Shown here: positions 58,970 to 64,000 of the stretch, in pieces
Position numbering within the stretch: the stretch's first letter is position 1
Layout of the letters: every line of letters begins with the position of its first letter
Source: Stromatinia cepivora
Lineage: Eukaryota > Ascomycota > Leotiomycetes > Helotiales > Sclerotiniaceae
Direction of reading: 5' to 3'
NCBI GenBank assembly: GCA_014898415.1
Contig: RCTD01000031.1
Coordinates: forward strand, 558,001 to 622,000
Length of the DNA: 64,000 nucleotides
Made by a program: the position numbers and the translations under genes
The notes under the pieces: generated by a model
What the model was told of the DNA's origin: nothing
The model's database searches: none
The model's input: the letters and a program-made list of their open reading frames with translations, nothing else

Positions 58970-61014
58970 CTATTTGCATCTCAGCATAATGCCCAACCCA
59001 TCAAATCCCATAAAAAACGCTCCTACAAAAACCATGCCCGTAAACCCCGTTAAAAGCATATACTGAAACTCATGAAAGAAACTCGTCTTCGCATATCTCG
59101 CTTTCTTCCATTCTTCCTTCGGTCTCGCAATTTGCGTCTTATTATCTCTATCTAGCAACTCCTCTCGATCCGGCATCGAAGGGGGCCAAATGGCATAGCG
59201 AATCGGTTCAAAACAAGCCGTGATACACATCATCCATAACATAGGAGGCCAGAACGCATGAGTAAGTAAATACAAAAGTTTTTTCTTCAACGTATTAATT
59301 GTCTCTTCCTGGATAACGAGGCCGAAAAGGCTGGAATACGTGACGGCGGCCATGACGAAGAGGATGTATAGGAGATGCATGTAGCATTGACAATCCCAGA
59401 GGATGATCCAGAGTCTTCTGAAGACGCCTGCGCGGGTAAGTGGATCGCGTTCATTGATGTCGGATTTTTGACTTCCGGAACTGGAGAAGGCCATGGGGCG
59501 GCCGCCGAGCCAAGAGGGGAGAAATGACATGATGATTGTTTTGGCGTGGAAAGGTGCCATCCACATTTGAGCGCCTGCGTCGCGTTTTGCAAGACGATAA
59601 CCGGAGGGATTATAGGTGATCCATTCGTTAAGACGGGTTAGCACGAGCTGGATGAAACAGAGGCGAACTTGCCATTTGAGTTGGCTTTCCGAGTTGTAGG
59701 CTACGAGTTGGCCGCCGGAGATGAGTACGATGGGGGTGGTAAGGAGGGCGATGACGAGGAAGATTTTGAAAAAGGTATCGATTGCGAAGACGAATGCGGA
59801 GAGACGGGCAAAGAATCCCATGCCTTTTACTAGCTTTCCGAAGAGACAAAATTTAATTTTATAGCTGTTTGCAACGTTCCGAGAGTCCAACGTGTACGTT
59901 GTTTAAGTGTCCGGTGATGGTGTCTGGGACAGTACCGAATTGTAGGGCTTCGTGACAAAATGCGGTCCTCCAGCCGGCGCCAAGGAGTAGGGAGGAGGTA
60001 AAGGTATCTTCGGCAAGGGAACCGACGGGCCAGCCTCCGATGTCATCGAGGGCTGCGCTGCGGATGGCATAACCGGAACCGGTACACCATGCTACTCCAT
60101 TGGCATCTTTGGTAGGTTCCATTACATGGACGAAGGCATCCAGGGATTGACACAGGTGATCATTTTCAGGAACGTTGTAGAAAAGCTGGTTGTACTGTTA
60201 GTTCTTGATTTTCTAGTATTTCGGGATAATGCACATACCTGCGGTGGACAAACAAGAGCCATCTTATCATCAATAACCATATGAGCAATAATAGCTCTTA
60301 ACCAATCCGGCTCCGGAATCATATCCGCGTCCAAGGGTGCAATAAATGCGGCTTCGCCTCCTTCCAAATCAAGTACGAAATTGGTACCGCCGGTGAGATT
60401 TCTGGCTTTGAAATGATGAGGAACGCCCTTAAAGGAAGTAGGAACCGCAGGCTAGAAATGTGAACAATGGAGATAATCGATACATGTTTCGTTTCCAAGG
60501 GGGGAGGAAAATTTCATCGTCATGCTTGTGTAGTGTTTCGATTTGATACACAGAGGTATCAAATTGCTTGTCGAAAGTATTGAAATGTCGAACTTTTTGA
60601 GCGGTGGCTTGATCTTCGTTTTTAAATTCTTCATAACTAATACTTTCATCCTCTCGTAAAGCTGGTGATGGACATGCTGTTGCTCCGTCGTAGGATGACG
60701 TATCGGAGAAAGAGCGGCCATGAAAGGCATTTAATGATTGGCCGTATGGTAGATCAGGTGTTGAAGGACCCGGCGTTGATGTGCCAGGTGTTTGACTCCC
60801 ACCTAGGAGAGCTGCTGAGCTACAATTATTGATTAAATTTAAATTTGATGATGACCGCGTTGTCGGAGCTCGGCTGTATCGAATGGTGTCTAAAGATGTG
60901 ACCGATTCATTGTTATGGAATTCGCCCAATCGTGCCTCTGTAGGTGATAATGGTTGAGGGAGAAATTCGAATCCTCCGCGGTCGTCACCATCACCCTGAG
61001 CCGCTCTGGCAGGA
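58970..61014 (-). pseudogene. GT2 cellulose-synthase-like glycosyltransferase, broken
   Basis: Membrane processive beta-glycosyltransferase of the cellulose/chitin synthase superfamily. Its N-terminal part (from a TATAG acceptor before FPARAAQGDG) runs to TM1 (RLSPLFTFLACGSYFL). At about 60428-60450 it jumps, in a new frame, to KGVPHHFKARN. The ~130-150 residues normally between, with the first UDP-binding Asp region, are missing. Then come FIAPLDADMIPEPDWLRAI (DxD), a 53-nt intron (60238-60186), WCTGSGYA and SLAEDTFTSSLLLGAG (catalytic ED). QRTRWTLGTL lies in a third frame, 59904-59861, bounded by single A losses on both sides. The last frame carries several TM helices to TAG at 58970. Exon 1 with the start codon was not found. 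Confidence 0.85.
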
Positions 61015-64000
61015 AACTATATCATTTTGAATTACGCTCCGAAGAACGGTCGACTTAACGAAGGAAAGAAGAAGGAAAACACTCGTAGTCCAGAAAATTA
61101 CTAGGAGCTCAATTGACTGTGTTGATCAGAGACAAGAAAGACAAGCGAATGTGATGAGGAGAACGAATGTGATGAGCAAAACGAATGAACCCTAAAGAGG
61201 GACAAAAGACTTGGAAGCATCTCCGTATTCTTAAAGAGAGAGACATTCCATATGCACCGATATCTGCCAGACCAAAATAGTAAACTATACGAGTGATTTT
61301 CGGGCGACAAACATGCATACCCTTGCCAGCACCTTGAACTTCAGTGATAAAAGAAGTCTTTAACAAAGAATATCTGAATTGGGCATGGCTTTGAATGAAC
61401 TGCATCTTTTCCAGCTAGTTTTGTAGAAAATAGCACATTACAATTGATTGCAGCGCGCTACTCACATCATTTTCCAATTCTACAATGATCAGGCTAACCT
61501 CGATTGGTTAGTAATGGAATCCAGTATTTCTATGTCAATGTCAACCGAGTTTGAACAGGATTGAACCAGTCAGAGTGCGATCGATCATCCAAGATACTGT
61601 GGAATTCTCGATGGTTCATCTCAAATCGGAGGCAACGTATAGACCCACATAGAAATCACTTAATTTGTGTGGGTATGGCCACCACCTTGACAAACGCCGA
61701 CTGCAGGAGCCCGATACAACATCGAGGTATGCAGCATTGTGGCCATGAAAGAACAAGGAAAAGCCTAGACAAGTACTCCACTATTTCAATTGATACTCGA
61801 GTAGTTGGAAGAGGGAACAAGCTTACTAAAGTAAAAAAAAGACATACGTAACAAGGAAGGAAGAACCACCTTTAGATCCAGTTCAACGCAAACCCTTTCT
61901 TTATGCAATAAGGTTTCAGTCCCTCAATGAGCCCCACGGTAAAGTGATTAATATTCCAAACCAGATTCAATGTTCCGAACAATATCTTACCCGTATAGTA
62001 AGCAGAAATTTCCATCTGATCTTGCCAGCATGGACGTTTCATTCCAGTGACTAGTGCTCAAGCGACTTGATAAGGAGACCTTGTTTCCTGAGAGTCCAAT
62101 GTGGTTAACACGGAAGCTGCCGAGGAACGTATTTAACGCTCCCATATCATCTGCCTGGACCTATGAACAACAACAGGAGATACAAGTTGCTTGAAGAATT
62201 GTGTGTGTTGTTCTAAATTTGGGCATCAGGGATCAGATAAGGAAGATACTCAAAGGAAGTCCTTGCAAACTACATACGAGGTATGCATGCAGAGGATGAG
62301 ATGGTTTGGTCTCCATAATGATTCGCAAAACCAAGGAAGTCGGTTGAAAGATTTTCACCCACCAACAGAAGCTACATCGAAATCCTAGGAATTCTGAGGT
62401 TTCCAACAACGATAGTTGACCTGATTAGCCTTGATATACTCGGGCACTAACCCATGATTTTGCCCAGGGTTCATTTGAACCTCAGTTAACAAGGAGAATG
62501 TAGATCGAACTTGTCTGCCCTTTGAGATCGCCTAAACCAAAGTGGACGTTCGAGATGGTGGAGGATCCCCTTGATAACTTTGAAAATGGACATTACAATA
62601 AAGGATGTTGACCTCAATGATGAGATTGGATGAACTTCTGTCAAAACCTCATACTCTTCAAGAGAGGTTTGCAAGCCTTGCCATGAGAGATCTAAATGTG
62701 GTGCTGAACGCGGCGACGCGTGGAATGTGCATGGTTTGAAGTGGAGATTTTCCTCTTTTTTTGGTCAAGTTAAGAATTGTGGTTTGCGGTTTGCATGAAG
62801 CTTAAGGAAACCCAAAAAGATGTCTCCTATGAAAGTTGGTATAGTGGATTTTACTAGGAAGAATCGTATGGCGTTTGCTTTCTTTACCTTGAACCATGTT
62901 GGTGATGATTCTATAAGAAGATATCAAAGGTAAAGAATAATCTTGGAGAGAGAGAAAAAGGTCTTGGTCGGTTGTTTGTTGTGGCTTCTTCAGATTACAT
63001 AATAATTTGCTGCGCCGCATTAGTAATCTCATTCGATGTGATGCAGCCATTCGCTCTCTTCTTAAGCTTAATAATAGGTAATCATGTTGAAGTTTTTCTA
63101 TACTGGCACTCTCCGTCAAAATATACTTTTAAGGAACTTTCTAAGTTTCTAGCAAATGACAACTCATGAATCATGATCTTTTACCCTATTACATAAAGGA
63201 GTCTCATATTCTCTTTTTGTTTTACAGATTTCAAAGATCTTATCTGCATAGAAGAGTTTTGTTCGCAATTTCAAAAAGTCCGCTATGTTGATAAGAAGTC
63301 AAATTGGCAAGAATCCGCCACCGAAATGGTGGTAGGTACTAGGTTTTGATGAGCAGATAAGTTGGTAATCCGGTAACCATTAAGTCGCGCAGATATCCCG
63401 GGGAAAATAAGAAATGGAGCCAAGTCTTCGGGGTTTGTGACTATTTCAGAAATGGGATGAGAAACTTTTGCCGGTGTTATAAACGCCGATGAATCCCACT
63501 GATGCGAAGTAGAATATGGCGCTTACAAACAGAGATTGACGGCGTCTATGAGATCTAGAGGCTAAGTCTCTTCTTTGTTTTTTTACACAAGATAAACAAT
63601 ATCTTACATATTTGACTTGAATACACTGAAATTGGCTTGTTCCCTTTGTTTTCCCCTCTTGATGCTTCTTTTGTTATGGCTATATATACGGTTTCATTTA
63701 CGGGGCGAAAAGGAATGACTTCTGTAAGGAAAATGTATCAATGCAGAACCATTGCTATAAAGTTTACCAACAACGTAGGCTTTTTATAACAGATTATTGT
63801 TGGATAGACCTCAATTGAGGGCATTTCGGGATGACCTACAAGGCGCAGTAAATTGAAGGTCGTAGGAATTCTTGGCCAGCAATTAGGTCTTTGGAAAATC
63901 AACATATTCGTTGTGTAGAAGGTAAAGGGAAACTTTCTTCAATTTTGGTTGGTTTATCTGTTCGCCCAGTTCAACAGCATTAATCTTTTGGGACTTCTAG
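61015..64000. other. Right-end region without supported genes
   Basis: Short ORFs on both strands (for example minus 61405-61109, plus 61561-61851, minus 63119-62802) show no domains or splicing logic. The GT2 first exon should lie just right of 61014 but no ATG-donor pair fits. Nothing else recognised. Confidence 0.4.

Overview
The window is nuclear DNA from a filamentous ascomycete. Genes carry short introns (mostly 46-150 nt) with GTAAGT/GTATGT-type donors, CTRAC-like branch sites and TAG/CAG acceptors. The gene set includes a HET-domain protein, GH76 mannanase, Zn2Cys6 factor, BTB protein, YAT-type permease and a cysteine-motif protein resembling DUF3716. AT-rich spacers and gene flavour fit Leotiomycetes (Botrytis/Sclerotinia relatives), but that placement is inference.

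Layout. 0.1-4.7 kb: MLH3 and a BTB-like protein, both intact. 6.5-7.9 kb: secreted GH76 enzyme. 10.1-15.5 kb: two broken genes, an APH-family kinase-like gene and a HET gene, each with in-frame stops plus a frame change. 16.2-17.3 kb: pyrroline-5-carboxylate reductase. 20.2-24.5 kb: four co-oriented paralogous genes. Three end in a CHORD-like cysteine/histidine module and share an intron at the same codon; I do not recognise the family by name and consider it the most novel part of the window. 25.2-29.3 kb: a long AT-hook/zinc-ribbon protein. 30.0-31.9 kb: a sugar transporter, divergent from a Zn2Cys6 protein (33.2-34.0 kb) that lies between two minisatellites. 36.0-36.9 kb: a DUF3716-like gene with an in-frame stop. 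37-50 kb: gene-poor, with frame-broken coding remnants at about 38-44 kb. 50.4-52.9 kb: an amino-acid permease of 12 exons. 53.8-57.7 kb: a 1156-residue zinc-ribbon/propeller-like protein followed by a 13-nt minisatellite. 59.0-61.0 kb: a GT2 cellulose-synthase-like pseudogene. 61-64 kb: nothing convincing.

Two themes stand out. One is local gene birth by duplication, seen in the CHORD-like array. The other is gene decay. Several stops look like C-to-T or G-to-A changes (CAA/CAG to TAA/TAG, TGG to TAG), as repeat-induced point mutation or deamination would give, while other lesions are one-base losses in homopolymers that could also be assembly errors. The housekeeping genes (MLH3, P5C reductase, both transporters) are intact. 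Exon boundaries were worked out by hand from splice motifs, reading phase and family motifs; no alignment was run.
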